Shown piece after piece: positions 6,890 to 16,847 of a stretch of DNA of 64,000 bases. The position numbers and the translations under genes are program-made. Under the pieces are notes generated by a model. It was not told where the DNA came from and searched no databases. It worked only from the letters and a program-made list of their open reading frames with translations. The stretch covers positions 1 through 64,000 of the forward strand of contig NZ_JAINFK010000002.1 in the NCBI RefSeq assembly GCF_019966575.1. Reading direction: 5' to 3'. How positions within the stretch are numbered: the first letter of the stretch is position 1; every line of letters begins with the position of its first letter. The DNA is from Oricola cellulosilytica (GTDB lineage Bacteria; Pseudomonadota; Alphaproteobacteria; Rhizobiales; Rhizobiaceae).

Positions 6890-9340
6890 TCAGAACAGAC
6901 CGCCCTGCCCGCTCTGAATGGCTTCTTGGGCGCGCGGTGAAATTCGGCGCTGTTCCTCTGCCTGGATGGCGACGGTCTCGATGCCGATGACCTGATAACT
7001 GTCCGCCGGTCCCGTGCCGGGCTTGAACGCCTCGAGGATCGTGTCGCCACCCGACGAGCGCATGCCGGTCTTGCGATCGATCTCGACAACATTCATGCCA
7101 TCGGGCAGACGGAAATCGGCGATCGGCTGACCTTCGAGCGCGGCCGCCATGAACTCCTTGAACACCGGCGCTGCCAGCTGGCCGCCGGTCGAGCCGCGCC
7201 CCATCGGCGTCGGCTGGTCGTAACCAATATAGACGCCCGTTACCATGTTCGGCGTGAAGCCAATGAACCAGGCGTCCTTCTCGTCGTTGGTGGTGCCGGT
7301 CTTGCCGGCGAGCGGGCGGCCGAGTTCCCGCAGGAGCGTTGCCGTTCCGCGCTGCACGACGCCTTCCATCATCGAGGTAATCTGGAACGCCGTCATGGGA
7401 TCGAGCACCTGCTCGCGGTTGTCGACCAGTTGCGGCTCGTCCTGCTGCAGCCACTGCGAGGCATTACAGCCCTCACAACCACGCTGGTCGTGCCGGTAGA
7501 CCGTCCGGCCGTAGCGATCCTGAACGCGGTCGATAAGCGACGGCTCGATCGAACGCCCGCCATTGGCGATGACGGAGTAGGCCGAGACCATGCGCAGCAC
7601 CGTCGTCTCACCAGAGCCGAGCGCCATGGCGAGAACCGGGAGCATGTCGTCGTAAATGCCGAAACGCTCGGCGTATTCCGCGACAATCGGCATGCCCATA
7701 TCCCTCGCGAGGCGGACCGTCATCAGGTTGCGTGATTTCTCGATGCCAAGCCGCAGCGTGGAAGGGCCGGCAAAGCCGCCACCATAGTTCTTCGGCTCCC
7801 ACACATCGTTGCCGCTGGTGATCGAGATCGGCGCATCCATCACCACGGAGGCGGGGGTGTAACCGTTGTCGAGCGCGGCGGCGTAAACGAACGGCTTAAA
7901 GGCCGATCCAGGCTGCCGGTAGGCTTGCGTGGCGCGGTTGAACTGAGAATCGGAGAAGGAAAAGCCGCCGGCCATGGCGAGGACGCGGCCGGTATTGGGA
8001 TCCATGGAGACGAGCGCGCCGGATACTTCCGGCACTTGCTGGAGTACGACCCCGGCGTCGCCCTTGTCTTCCACATAGACGACATCGCCCGGTGCGACCA
8101 CTTCTCCGAGCGACTTGACCTTGGTGACCTTGCCGTCCTCGTTTCTGGTGAACGCCCACTTGGCGTTTTCCGCCGCCAGCGTCACGGTTTCGCGTTTCGA
8201 GGCGATCCTGCCCGAGATTTCGCGCTTCGGCTGGAGACCGAGTTCTGCGCCCTGCTCGCCGATCGACAGAACGGCGGCGAGTTGCCACTCCGGCACGTCG
8301 GACAGGCGCTCGACATCGGCGAGCGGGACACCCCAGTCCCCCGCCACGTCTATCCGGGCAACAGGACCTCGATAGCCGCGCTTCCGGTCGTAGTCGATCA
8401 ATCCATTGTGGAGCGCCTCGCGGGCGAGAACCTGAAGGGCGGGATCAAGGGTCGTGCGGACAGACAACCCGCCTTCATAAAGCGCATCGTTGCCATAGCG
8501 GTCGATGATTTCCTTGCGCACTTCCTCAGTGAAATATTCCGAAGCGAACACGAAATCTCCAGAGCGGCGGAAGTTGACGCCAAGCGGCTCCGCCTTGGCG
8601 GCATCGGCCTCCTCGCGGGTGACGTAGCCATTGTCCAGCATCCGGTCGACGATCCAGTTGCGGCGCGTGATCGCGGCTTCGGTGTCGTCGAACGGGTGAT
8701 AGTTGCTGGGTGCCTTTGGAAGCGCCGCCAGATAGGCCGCTTCCTGGATGTTCAACTCGTTGACGGACTTGCCGAAATAGGTCAACGCAGCGCCGGCGAT
8801 ACCGTAGGCGCCTGAACCGAAGAATATCTCGTTGAGATAAAGCTCTAGAATGCGGTCCTTCGAATAGGCCTGCTCGATACGGAACGCGAGGATCGCTTCG
8901 CGGATCTTGCGGTCGATGGTCCGATCGTTGGTCAGGAGGAAGTTCTTCGCCACCTGCTGTGTAATGGTGGACGCGCCAACAAGGCGGCGGCCGCTCTGGT
9001 AATTCTCGAGATTGGTCACCATGGCGCGCGCAAGCGCAACGAAGTCGACGCCGCGGTGATGGTAAAAGTTCTTGTCCTCGGCCGACAGGAACGCCGCCTT
9101 AACGCGATCGGGGACGGCCTGGATCGGCAGATAGAGGCGCTTCTGACGCGCAAACTCGCCCATCAACTGGCCGTCGGACGAATAGACGCGGGTCGTTACC
9201 GGCGGTTCGTAACTGGAGAGAACCTCGTAGTCGGGCATATCCTTCGTCAGACCGCCGATATAAACAACAACGCCACCGGCGACCAGCAGAAACAGGACCG
9301 TTGCGATTCCAAAGAAATAACCGAGCAGTCGAAGCATCAT
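6890..9340 (-). CDS. mrcA: Penicillin-binding protein 1A
   Basis: An 816-residue bifunctional class A PBP that polymerises and cross-links peptidoglycan. There is one N-terminal membrane anchor (residues about 8-30). The GT51 transglycosylase carries its catalytic glutamate in SAEDKNFYHHRGVD (E88). The transpeptidase motifs are SAFK (S479-K482), SRN (536-538) and KTG (680-682, in AGKTGTTNDEKDAWF). An OB-like insert lies between the two domains, and the length is normal for alphaproteobacterial PBP1A. It sits between amiC and prfB on the same strand, so two wall enzymes are adjacent. Confidence 0.95.
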   Translation of the reverse strand: MMLRLLGYFFGIATVLFLLVAGGVVVYIGGLTKDMPDYEVLSSYEPPVTTRVYSSDGQLMGEFARQKRLYLPIQAVPDRVKAAFLSAEDKNFYHHRGVDFVALARAMVTNLENYQSGRRLVGASTITQQVAKNFLLTNDRTIDRKIREAILAFRIEQAYSKDRILELYLNEIFFGSGAYGIAGAALTYFGKSVNELNIQEAAYLAALPKAPSNYHPFDDTEAAITRRNWIVDRMLDNGYVTREEADAAKAEPLGVNFRRSGDFVFASEYFTEEVRKEIIDRYGNDALYEGGLSVRTTLDPALQVLAREALHNGLIDYDRKRGYRGPVARIDVAGDWGVPLADVERLSDVPEWQLAAVLSIGEQGAELGLQPKREISGRIASKRETVTLAAENAKWAFTRNEDGKVTKVKSLGEVVAPGDVVYVEDKGDAGVVLQQVPEVSGALVSMDPNTGRVLAMAGGFSFSDSQFNRATQAYRQPGSAFKPFVYAAALDNGYTPASVVMDAPISITSGNDVWEPKNYGGGFAGPSTLRLGIEKSRNLMTVRLARDMGMPIVAEYAERFGIYDDMLPVLAMALGSGETTVLRMVSAYSVIANGGRSIEPSLIDRVQDRYGRTVYRHDQRGCEGCNASQWLQQDEPQLVDNREQVLDPMTAFQITSMMEGVVQRGTATLLRELGRPLAGKTGTTNDEKDAWFIGFTPNMVTGVYIGYDQPTPMGRGSTGGQLAAPVFKEFMAAALEGQPIADFRLPDGMNVVEIDRKTGMRSSGGDTILEAFKPGTGPADSYQVIGIETVAIQAEEQRRISPRAQEAIQSGQGGLF

Positions 9341-9507
9341 CTCACTTTCGTACGCTGACGAGGCGCGTCGTCCAGACCGTAGATTAATAGACTCTCGCCA
9401 CCCGCGAAACAGGCTTCCGTCGCAATTGGGACCTCAACGTGGCATCCCAGGGAAAAAGTCGTGGCTTTTCAGCAACAAGTGTGTGCGGAGTCGTCAATCA
9501 GCGCTGG

Positions 9508-10764
9508 CTATTGCGCATCGGGCGCGAGTGCAAGGTCTTTTGACGAAAGGGCAGCGAACTTTTCTATGGCGGCGGCAAGGCGATCCGCCAGACCGTCCCG
9601 CCATTCGGCATCGTTCATGAGCTTTTCGTCGTCCTGGTTCGAAAGATAGCCGAGCTCGATCAGGACAGACGGCACGTCTGGCGCCTTCAGCACGTAGAAC
9701 CCGGCGTAGCGGTGCGGGTTCTTGATAAGCCGGGCAAACCCCCGGAGATCGGAAATAGCCAGACGCGCGAACTGAACGGAAAAGCCGAGCGTCTCGCGAC
9801 GGGTCAGGTCGACGAGGATGTCCGTGACTTCATCACCGCTATCGGGCAGTTCGACGCCGGCGACCGAATCCGCAAGATTCTGATCCTTGGCGATTGCCGC
9901 CGACACCGCGTCGGATGCTTTCTCCGAGATGGTGTAGATCGTGGCGCCGCGCACATCCTGCTGGCGCAGGTAGTCGGCGTGAATGGAGATGAACAGATCC
10001 GCACCATGCTGCCGCGCGAAACCGGTGCGATCGCCAAGCGCAACGAAAACATCGCTGTCGCGCGTCATGAACACCTCGGCGCCCATGTAGCCGGAGAGAC
10101 GATCGCGCAGAACCTCGGCAAACTCGAGCGTGATGTCCTTCTCCATCGTTCCCTGGGTGCCGCGCGCGCCGTCGTCGATGCCGCCGTGGCCGGGATCGAG
10201 CACGATCGTGAAGGTGTCGTCGCGATTACGCACCGCACCGAGCCGGTCACGTTTCTGTGCCGTGTTCACCAGCGAAGTCGTGGTCAGCTTGCGGTCGAGC
10301 GCATCGGCAAAGGTGCGGGCGTCCGTCACTTCAAGATCGATGACCAGATTGTGGCGGCCGTCCTGCGCTGCCGCCCGGGTATCTATCGTGCGCACCTTGA
10401 AAGGCTTGCCGGTCTCGAAAATGATCCGGGAGTGCTCTTCGCTCATGTCGCCATAACGGACGCTCTCGATAAGGTTCGAATTGCGCACCGCGCTATCGTT
10501 GAAGCCGTAAGCGATCTTGCCGAGATCGAGTACCAGCCGCCAAGGCCGGTCGAGGATCGTGTGGGTAACCTCTACCGGCTCATCGAACTCGATGACAATG
10601 CGCGAGACTTCGTGATCGCCGGCAATCCGCATATCGAGCGCGACCGGTGGCGTTGCGAAGGCAATTGGCGGTTGAAAGAGGAGAAAGGCGAAAAAAAACA
10701 GCGTCGCGCGGACAGTGCGCCCGGCGACTTTCCCGAATCGATATGTGCTTCTCAAGCGAGCCAT
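9508..10764 (-). CDS. amiC: N-acetylmuramoyl-L-alanine amidase (AMIN + Amidase_3)
   Basis: A periplasmic zinc amidase that cuts the stem peptide from septal peptidoglycan. From ATG 10764 it has 418 residues. A TTG at 10800 would add twelve, and residue numbers below count from that TTG. A long basic N-region and hydrophobic core (ATLFFFAFLLFQPPIAFA) form the signal. An AMIN domain (about 50-155) precedes the catalytic domain, with zinc ligands in IVLDPGHGGIDD (H205), E220 and LFISIHADY (H274), and a glutamate in VLIELGYLSNQDD. The next gene leftward is mrcA. The exact start is uncertain because no strong ribosome binding site is seen. Confidence 0.9.
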   Translation of the reverse strand: MARLRSTYRFGKVAGRTVRATLFFFAFLLFQPPIAFATPPVALDMRIAGDHEVSRIVIEFDEPVEVTHTILDRPWRLVLDLGKIAYGFNDSAVRNSNLIESVRYGDMSEEHSRIIFETGKPFKVRTIDTRAAAQDGRHNLVIDLEVTDARTFADALDRKLTTTSLVNTAQKRDRLGAVRNRDDTFTIVLDPGHGGIDDGARGTQGTMEKDITLEFAEVLRDRLSGYMGAEVFMTRDSDVFVALGDRTGFARQHGADLFISIHADYLRQQDVRGATIYTISEKASDAVSAAIAKDQNLADSVAGVELPDSGDEVTDILVDLTRRETLGFSVQFARLAISDLRGFARLIKNPHRYAGFYVLKAPDVPSVLIELGYLSNQDDEKLMNDAEWRDGLADRLAAAIEKFAALSSKDLALAPDAQ

Positions 10765-11281
10765 CGTGCGGTTCTGTCTCACAATGGGACGCCTATGCAA
10801 ACATCGTTAAACAAAGGTTTCATACGGGTCCTTGTCCCTTCCCAAGTGGGTGGACCATATCGCGACGCAATTAAAACGCTTGCAGCGCGACTGGCAAAAA
10901 TCTAAATTGCGGCGGCGCAGTTGCGTCAATACGCGTGCGGCGCAATCAAAAGAATTCGCCGGTCAGTTCGGTTGTAGGCTGACGGCATCTCCCAGCGGGT
11001 CTCCGAAACGGGGATCCCCGCCCTTCGAGAGAGGGCGAACCAAACCGGCTCCGGTACCGGAGTCCCAGTGAAGTCGTTTTGTTGGCCGATATTGATGGCA
11101 TTTTTTTGCACCATGTCAGACGAGAGTATGCAGCAGCCGCACGGAGAATCCGAGGCTGTCGCCACGTCGCGCGAGCCGGCAAGACATCTATTAAGCAGCA
11201 CAAGGTCATCCAGAATGAGCGAGATGACGCGCACCCGGATACAACCTTCGGATGCATGCGCGGCTGCTGGAACAAGAATCA
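10765..11281. other. Divergent intergenic region and rne leader
   Basis: About half a kilobase between amiC and rne, with both promoters expected here. The left part (10800-10960) is comparatively AT-rich and shows no gene. The right part holds clustered palindromes (11009-11062), annotated separately. An out-of-frame ORF from ATG 11113 runs into the rne coding region but has no protein-like character. I see no clear promoter hexamers. Confidence 0.5.
11009..11062 (+). promoter_or_regulatory. Cluster of palindromes in the probable rne 5' leader
   Basis: Three inverted repeats lie within 54 bases: CGGGGATCCCCG (11009-11020), GCCCT/AGGGC (11020-11024 with 11032-11036), and CTCCGGTACCGGAG (11049-11062). 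They are 220 bases ahead of the rne start. RNase E autoregulates through structured leader RNA in enterobacteria. Whether this leader plays that role here is inference. Confidence 0.45.
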
Positions 11282-14104
11282 ATGTCAAACAGAATGTTCA
11301 TCGACGCCTCCCATCCGGAGGAAACCCGAGTTGTCGTCGTAAAGGGTAATCGCCTCGAAGATTTCGATTTCGAATCCGAACACAAGAAGCAAATTCGCGG
11401 AAACATCTACCTCGCCAAGGTAACGCGGGTCGAACCGTCGCTGCAGGCGGCGTTCGTGGAATATGGCGGCAATCGCCACGGTTTCCTCGCCTTCTCCGAG
11501 ATCCATCCCGACTACTACCAGATCCCGCTGGCCGACCGGCAGGCGCTGCTCGCCGAAGAAGCCAAACTGGCCGAACAGGAGGACAATGACGAGGCTGAGG
11601 CGCCGGAACCGCGCAAACCGCGGCGCAAGCGCAACAACCGAAAGGGACGTGGCCAGCGCCAGGAAGCGTCCTCGGAATCGCCGACTCCCGAAGCCGAGCC
11701 CGTTGCCATGGAGGCGATTCTCGCCGAGTGGGAGGCCAATGCGCCCGAAGAGGACGACGGGGACGATACGCGGGAAGCGGTCGCCGCGAGAACTGCTGAC
11801 GACGGCAATGTCATATCCGAAGATGTCGACGATGACGAAACCGACGATTCGCCCGATGGCAACGATCAGGACGATGACGATGACCGCGGATCGCGCCGCG
11901 GCAGGCGCCGGCGTGAACGCGGCGGCCGGAACCGGCGGTCCGCACGCCATTCGGACGAGGGAAATGGTGACTCCGACGATTCCGACGATGACGGCCGCGA
12001 CGAAGGAATCGACACCGTCGGCAGCGAAGACGCCATGGATGAGGCGCGCCCGCGTCAGCGGGTGCAGCGCCGCCAGTACAAGATCCAGGAAGTCATAAAG
12101 CGCCGCCAAATCATCCTTGTCCAGGTTGTGAAGGAAGAGCGCGGCAATAAGGGCGCTGCGCTGACGACCTACCTGTCGCTTGCCGGCCGCTATTCGGTGC
12201 TGATGCCGAATACAGCGCGCGGGGGCGGGATCTCGCGCAAGATCACAAATGCGCCGGACCGCAAACGGCTGAAGGAGATCGTCCGGGATCTGCAGGTGCC
12301 TGAAGGCATGGGCGTGATCCTGCGCACCGCCGGCGCCAATCGAACCAAGGCCGAAATCAAGCGCGACTACGAGTATCTGATGCGCATGTGGGACAGCGTG
12401 CGCGATCTGACGCTCGCCTCCACCGCGCCGACCCTGGTCTACGAGGAAGGCAGCCTGATCAAGCGCTCGATCCGCGATCTCTACAACAAGGATATCGGCG
12501 AAATTCTGGTCTCCGGCGAAGACGGCTACCGCGAGGCCAAGGACTTCATGCGGATGCTGATGCCCAGTCACGCGAAAATGGTTCAGCCCTGGCGCGAATC
12601 ACAACCGATTTTCGCCCGCACAGGGATCGAGGCGCAGCTCGACGGGCTGATCCAGCCGAGTTGCCGGCTGAAGTCGGGCGGCTACATCATCATTAACCAG
12701 ACCGAGGCGCTGGTCGCCATCGACGTGAATTCGGGCAAATCCACCCGCGAGCACTCGATTGAAGACACCGCGCTCCAGACCAACCTGGAAGCTGCCGAGG
12801 AAGTCGCTCGGCAATTGCGCCTGCGCGACCTTGCCGGACTGATCGTGATCGACTTCATCGACATGGAGGAAAACCGGAACAACCGGGCGGTCGAAAAAAA
12901 GCTCAAGGAATGCCTGAAGAGTGATCGCGCCCGCATCCAGGTCGGACGAATCTCGCATTTCGGGCTCCTGGAAATGTCTCGCCAGCGGATGCGCGCCAGC
13001 GTTTTGGAAAGCACGATGCAGCCGTGCCCTCATTGCGGCGGCACGGGCCATGTTCGGTCGCAGCAGTCGGTCGCGCTGCATGTGATCCGGTCGCTCGAAG
13101 ACTACCTCATGCGCAACGGGCAGCATCATGTCACGGTGCGCACGAGCGGCGACACGGCGCTCTACATTCTGAACCACAAGCGCGAAACGCTGACCGACAT
13201 GGAGGCGCGCTTCGGCCTTCGTATTTCCGTACTTGCCGATCCGGCGATCGGAACCGAGATGTTCGCGATAGACAAGGGCGAGGTTTCCGATCTGCCCCGC
13301 ACGCAGCCGGTTCGTCCCGATTATGGCGATGAAGACGATGATCCTGATCTGCCGATCGAGGATGACGAGGAAGAGACTTCGGCGGAGGCGCAGCCGGCCG
13401 ACGAGGAGCGCGACGAAAGCGACGGCGACGACGAGCGCAACCGAGGCCGTGGCAAGCGCCGCCGCAAGCGCCGGGGACGCAGGGACCGTGACGAAAGCCA
13501 GAACGGCGACGCTGCTGATCAGGCTGCGCAAGAAAGCGCGTCCGACGACGAGGGCGAGGATGACGAAGGACGAGAGCGCGGGAAGAAGCGCCGCCGTTCG
13601 CGCGGACGCCGAGGCGGCCGCGACCGGCGCAAGCCGCGCATTCCGTCAGCCGAACCTGTAGGCCCGCTTGCTGACTCCATTGCGGCGGAAGCAGAGGCCG
13701 AGGAACGGGAATCGATGGCCAAGGCCGAGGCAGCCAAGTCTGCCGCGGAGGAACAGGCGCGGGAAGAAGAGCGAACTGTCGCCTCGGTGCCGGAGAAGGA
13801 GCCGGAAGAAGCGCAGCGCGCGCCGGCGCCCGTTCAGGACAACGCCGATGCGGCGCCTGCCTGGGCCGAGACGAACGGCGCGAATTCAGCCGAGCCGATC
13901 GAGACCGGGGATGTGGCGGGCGCAAACGATAATGACAACGACGCGTCGACACCGCCCGGCGAAGCCGAGCAGCGCCCGGCGCGCCGCCGCGCCGCCGCCG
14001 ACTCGCTCAACCACGAGGCGGAGCCGGTGGTAACGTCCGAGGGAGATACGGCGGAGAAAAAATCCAAAAAAACCGGATGGTGGTCGCGAAAAGGATTTTT
14101 TTGA
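11282..14104 (+). CDS. rne: Ribonuclease E
   Basis: A 940-residue endoribonuclease, the core of RNA decay and rRNA processing. The start MSNRMFIDASHPEETRVVVV is typical of rhizobial RNase E; an ATG ten codons upstream lacks support. The S1 domain (about 35-310) is split by a long acidic and arginine-rich insert (about 91-262), as usual in alphaproteobacteria. DNase I-like catalytic aspartates are D481 (VAIDVNSGKSTRE) and D524 (IVIDFIDMEE). The zinc-link cysteines are C582 and C585 (CPHCGGTG). The disordered tail mixes RRRKRRGRR-like basic tracts with acidic ones and ends WWSRKGFF. A terminator follows. Confidence 0.95.
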   Translation: MSNRMFIDASHPEETRVVVVKGNRLEDFDFESEHKKQIRGNIYLAKVTRVEPSLQAAFVEYGGNRHGFLAFSEIHPDYYQIPLADRQALLAEEAKLAEQEDNDEAEAPEPRKPRRKRNNRKGRGQRQEASSESPTPEAEPVAMEAILAEWEANAPEEDDGDDTREAVAARTADDGNVISEDVDDDETDDSPDGNDQDDDDDRGSRRGRRRRERGGRNRRSARHSDEGNGDSDDSDDDGRDEGIDTVGSEDAMDEARPRQRVQRRQYKIQEVIKRRQIILVQVVKEERGNKGAALTTYLSLAGRYSVLMPNTARGGGISRKITNAPDRKRLKEIVRDLQVPEGMGVILRTAGANRTKAEIKRDYEYLMRMWDSVRDLTLASTAPTLVYEEGSLIKRSIRDLYNKDIGEILVSGEDGYREAKDFMRMLMPSHAKMVQPWRESQPIFARTGIEAQLDGLIQPSCRLKSGGYIIINQTEALVAIDVNSGKSTREHSIEDTALQTNLEAAEEVARQLRLRDLAGLIVIDFIDMEENRNNRAVEKKLKECLKSDRARIQVGRISHFGLLEMSRQRMRASVLESTMQPCPHCGGTGHVRSQQSVALHVIRSLEDYLMRNGQHHVTVRTSGDTALYILNHKRETLTDMEARFGLRISVLADPAIGTEMFAIDKGEVSDLPRTQPVRPDYGDEDDDPDLPIEDDEEETSAEAQPADEERDESDGDDERNRGRGKRRRKRRGRRDRDESQNGDAADQAAQESASDDEGEDDEGRERGKKRRRSRGRRGGRDRRKPRIPSAEPVGPLADSIAAEAEAEERESMAKAEAAKSAAEEQAREEERTVASVPEKEPEEAQRAPAPVQDNADAAPAWAETNGANSAEPIETGDVAGANDNDNDASTPPGEAEQRPARRRAAADSLNHEAEPVVTSEGDTAEKKSKKTGWWSRKGFF

Positions 14105-14131
14105 TCGGCTGGTAATCAAACGGCTTTGAAG

Positions 14132-14154
14132 GGCGGGGTAATTCCCGCCTTTTT
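14132..14154 (+). terminator. Intrinsic terminator of rne
   Basis: GGCGGG (14132-14137) pairs with CCCGCC (14144-14149) and is followed by TTTTTCTTC. It lies 28 bases after the rne stop and before the converging aminotransferase gene. Confidence 0.85.
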
Positions 14155-14181
14155 CTTCTGATATTCAGAGCGTTATCGCAT

Positions 14182-15336
14182 TTACTTCCCGATCCAGTTC
14201 TCCATCCGGGCGATCGCGCGGGCGACCGTCTCGCCGCTCCCGGCATAGGAGAAGCGCATGAAGCGGTGGCCATTCACGGGATCGAAATCGAGACCGGGCG
14301 CGGCCGCGACGTTGATTTCCGCAAGCATCCGCCTAGCGAGGTCCATCGAATCATTGGTGTGGCGGCTGACGTCGCACCACGCATAGAACGCACCGTCAGG
14401 CGGTGCGGCGAATGAGATTCCCATGGCTGGCAGGCGCTTCAGGAGAAGTGCACGGTTGGCGCGGTAACCGTCCTTGATGCGATCCAGTTCCTGCGTGCAT
14501 TCGAAGGCTTTCGGCGCGGCTATCTGGGCGAGGTCCGGCGCCGAGATGTAAAGGCTCTGCGCGAGCCGCTCGACTGGCCGGACGAGCTCCTCCGGCAGCA
14601 CCATCCAGCCAATGCGCCAGCCGGTCATGCAGTAATATTTCGAGAATGAGTTAATGACGATGACGTCATGCGAGTGCGCGAGCGCGGTGCGATCATCGCC
14701 GGTGTAACGCAGGCGATGATAGATCTCGTCGGAGATGAAGGCGATTCCCTCGTCACGGCAGAAATCCATCAGGCCGTTCATGTGATGGCGATCGGTGACG
14801 GCGCCGGTCGGATTGGCCGGGCTTGCGATGAGAAGCGCGCTCAGCGGCTTCTCGCGGTGCGCTGCCTCCAGCATGGCGACCGTCACCATGTGGTCTTCGT
14901 CCGGATCGGTTTCGATCTCGACCGCTTCCAGCGAAAGTGCCTTGATAATGTTGCGATAGGCCGGATAGCCGGGCGCCGTAATGGCAATGCGTCCGCCAGG
15001 GTCGGTTACCGCCAGAAACGCGAGTGAGAACCCGGCCGACGAGCCGGTCGTGAGCGCAATTCGCTCCGCCGGCACCTCGACGCCATAGTGATCGGCATAA
15101 TGGCGGGCGACGGCGCGGCGGGAATCGGTGCGGCCGAGCGCATCGGTATAACCAAGACGCGCATTGCGAAGCGCATGCTCCGCAGCATCAAGGACGCCGA
15201 CCGGCGCCGAGGCGGACGGTTGGCCGACAGCAAGCGACAGCACATCCCTGCCGGCGTCGGCGAGCGCATTTGCCTCGCGCAGCACGTCCATTGCGTGAAA
15301 CGGCTCCACAGCGCCGCGCGCCGACATTCCGGCCAT
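14182..15336 (-). CDS. Class I/II PLP-dependent aminotransferase
   Basis: A 384-residue cytosolic fold-type I aminotransferase. The PLP-binding lysine is in NSFSKYYCMTGWRIGWM. Other family marks are LAVGQPSASAP near the start, the ASPANPTG loop, SDEIYHRLRY, and the C-terminal arginine in HRFMRFSYAGSGE. The family transfers amino groups among aspartate, aromatic and related amino acids; the substrate cannot be told from sequence. It diverges from the M48 protease gene and converges on rne. Confidence 0.85.
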   Translation of the reverse strand: MAGMSARGAVEPFHAMDVLREANALADAGRDVLSLAVGQPSASAPVGVLDAAEHALRNARLGYTDALGRTDSRRAVARHYADHYGVEVPAERIALTTGSSAGFSLAFLAVTDPGGRIAITAPGYPAYRNIIKALSLEAVEIETDPDEDHMVTVAMLEAAHREKPLSALLIASPANPTGAVTDRHHMNGLMDFCRDEGIAFISDEIYHRLRYTGDDRTALAHSHDVIVINSFSKYYCMTGWRIGWMVLPEELVRPVERLAQSLYISAPDLAQIAAPKAFECTQELDRIKDGYRANRALLLKRLPAMGISFAAPPDGAFYAWCDVSRHTNDSMDLARRMLAEINVAAAPGLDFDPVNGHRFMRFSYAGSGETVARAIARMENWIGK

Positions 15337-15462
15337 ATGGGATTTCTCCGAGTTGTCTGGCCATCACGATAGGGTGCGGGGCCATGTTTTTGCTATGATT
15401 GACGGGCATTTCGCGATAGCGAAACCAAGTCCCTATGAGCACATAACACGGGAAGTTGCCAA

Positions 15463-16824
15463 TTGGTCAGAACGCTGGCGACCTGGATGACGATGATCGC
15501 GCTTTCGATCAGCGCGGCCACAACGGCACGGGCGCAGGCGTCGCTGCCGATCGTGCGCGACGCCGAGATCGAACGGCTGCTCAGTGACTATGCGACGCCG
15601 TTGCTCAGAGCGGCAGGGGTCAAGCGAGACCGCATCGACATCGTCCTGGTCAACTCGCCTGCATTCAACGCATTCGTCTCGGGCCGCAAGATTTTCGTCA
15701 ATACGGGCACGATCGTCACTGCGGAGACACCGAATGAGGTGATCGGGGTGCTTGCGCACGAGATCGCCCATCTGGCCGGCGGTCATCAGGACCGCCTGCG
15801 CCAGCAGATCGATCGTGCGCAGACGATCGCCGCGGTGACCGCCGTGCTCGGAGCGTCGGCCGCCGTCGCTGCGGGCATGAGCGGAAAGGGTTCGGTCGCG
15901 GGCGCCGGGAGCGGGCTTGCGCTGGGCGGCGCCGAGGCGGCAAGGCGCGGTCTGCTGACCTACCAGCGAAGCGAGGAGCTTGCCGCCGACCGTGCAGCGG
16001 TCGATTATCTGGACAAAACCGGTCAGTCCCCGAAAGGAATGCTGGTCACTTTCGAGCGGTTCCAGCGCGATCTGGCGCTTATCAGCGACCGGATCAATCC
16101 GTACCGCATCAGCCACCCCCTGCCCCGCGAGCGCATCTCGGCGCTCGAGACGCTCGCCCGCAAGAGCCCAAATTTCAGCAAGTCCGATCCGGCAGGATTG
16201 CAACAACGCCATGACATGGCGCGCGCGAAGATCATCGCGTATACGTCGGGTCCGGCGGCCGCCGAGGGTTTCGCGCAGAAGACGGCGTCCAGCCGGGCCG
16301 CGCTCTACGGGCGCGCGATTGCCAAGTTTCTCTACGGCTCGCCGCAACAGGCACTTCCCATGATCGACAAGCTAATCGCAGGCGATCCGTCCAATCCCTA
16401 TCTCCACGAGATCAAGGGAGAGATACAGCTCAAGGCGCGCAATGCGGCGGCTGCAGCGGACGCCTTCACGCAGGCCGCGCGGCTCGACAAGGGCGACTCC
16501 GGCCTAATTCAAAGCGCACTCGGTCATGCTCTCGTCCTGCAGGGCGACCGGCAAAGCCTCCAACGCGCAGTCGGCGAACTGGAAGTCTCGCTCTCGCTCG
16601 ATCCGGTCAATCCGGTCGCCTACCGGAATCTCGCCATGGCCTACGGCCGCCTCGGCGACACGGGGAGCGCCGAACTTGCAACGGCGGAAGAAAACTTCCA
16701 TTCAGGACGTTACAAAGATGCCAAGGTGTTTGCGGCACGCGCCAAGCGGAAATTCGAACCGAATTCGCCGCGATGGTTGCGCGCCGACGACATTCAGCGT
16801 TTCAAGACGCCCGACAAACGATAA
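15463..16824 (+). CDS. M48 family zinc metalloprotease with TPR repeats (BepA-like)
   Basis: A 453-residue periplasmic protease. The signal peptide is about residues 1-24 (MIALSISAATTARAQA). The zinc site is H99-E100-x-x-H103 in VLAHEIAHLAGGHQD, with the third ligand in SEELAADRAAVDY (about E172). A hydrophobic glycine/alanine stretch (about 125-160) separates the two. The C-terminal half has TPR-like helices (NAAAAADAFTQAARLDKGDS and later). By family it degrades misassembled outer-membrane proteins. The TTG start at 15463 has GGAAG seven bases upstream; ATG 15487 is an alternative. The DsbA-like gene follows. Confidence 0.85.
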   Translation: MVRTLATWMTMIALSISAATTARAQASLPIVRDAEIERLLSDYATPLLRAAGVKRDRIDIVLVNSPAFNAFVSGRKIFVNTGTIVTAETPNEVIGVLAHEIAHLAGGHQDRLRQQIDRAQTIAAVTAVLGASAAVAAGMSGKGSVAGAGSGLALGGAEAARRGLLTYQRSEELAADRAAVDYLDKTGQSPKGMLVTFERFQRDLALISDRINPYRISHPLPRERISALETLARKSPNFSKSDPAGLQQRHDMARAKIIAYTSGPAAAEGFAQKTASSRAALYGRAIAKFLYGSPQQALPMIDKLIAGDPSNPYLHEIKGEIQLKARNAAAAADAFTQAARLDKGDSGLIQSALGHALVLQGDRQSLQRAVGELEVSLSLDPVNPVAYRNLAMAYGRLGDTGSAELATAEENFHSGRYKDAKVFAARAKRKFEPNSPRWLRADDIQRFKTPDKR

Positions 16825-16847
16825 TCAGGTCCATGAAAGGCCCAGAC

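Noticed and set aside
11113-11349. Upstream ORF overlapping the rne start in another frame
   Set aside because: Its translation lacks protein-like features and there is no ribosome binding site; it is probably incidental.
15409-15424. Inverted repeat TTTCGC-GATA-GCGAAA upstream of the M48 protease gene
   Set aside because: Symmetric, but only six bases per arm and without other support; could be an operator but not claimable.
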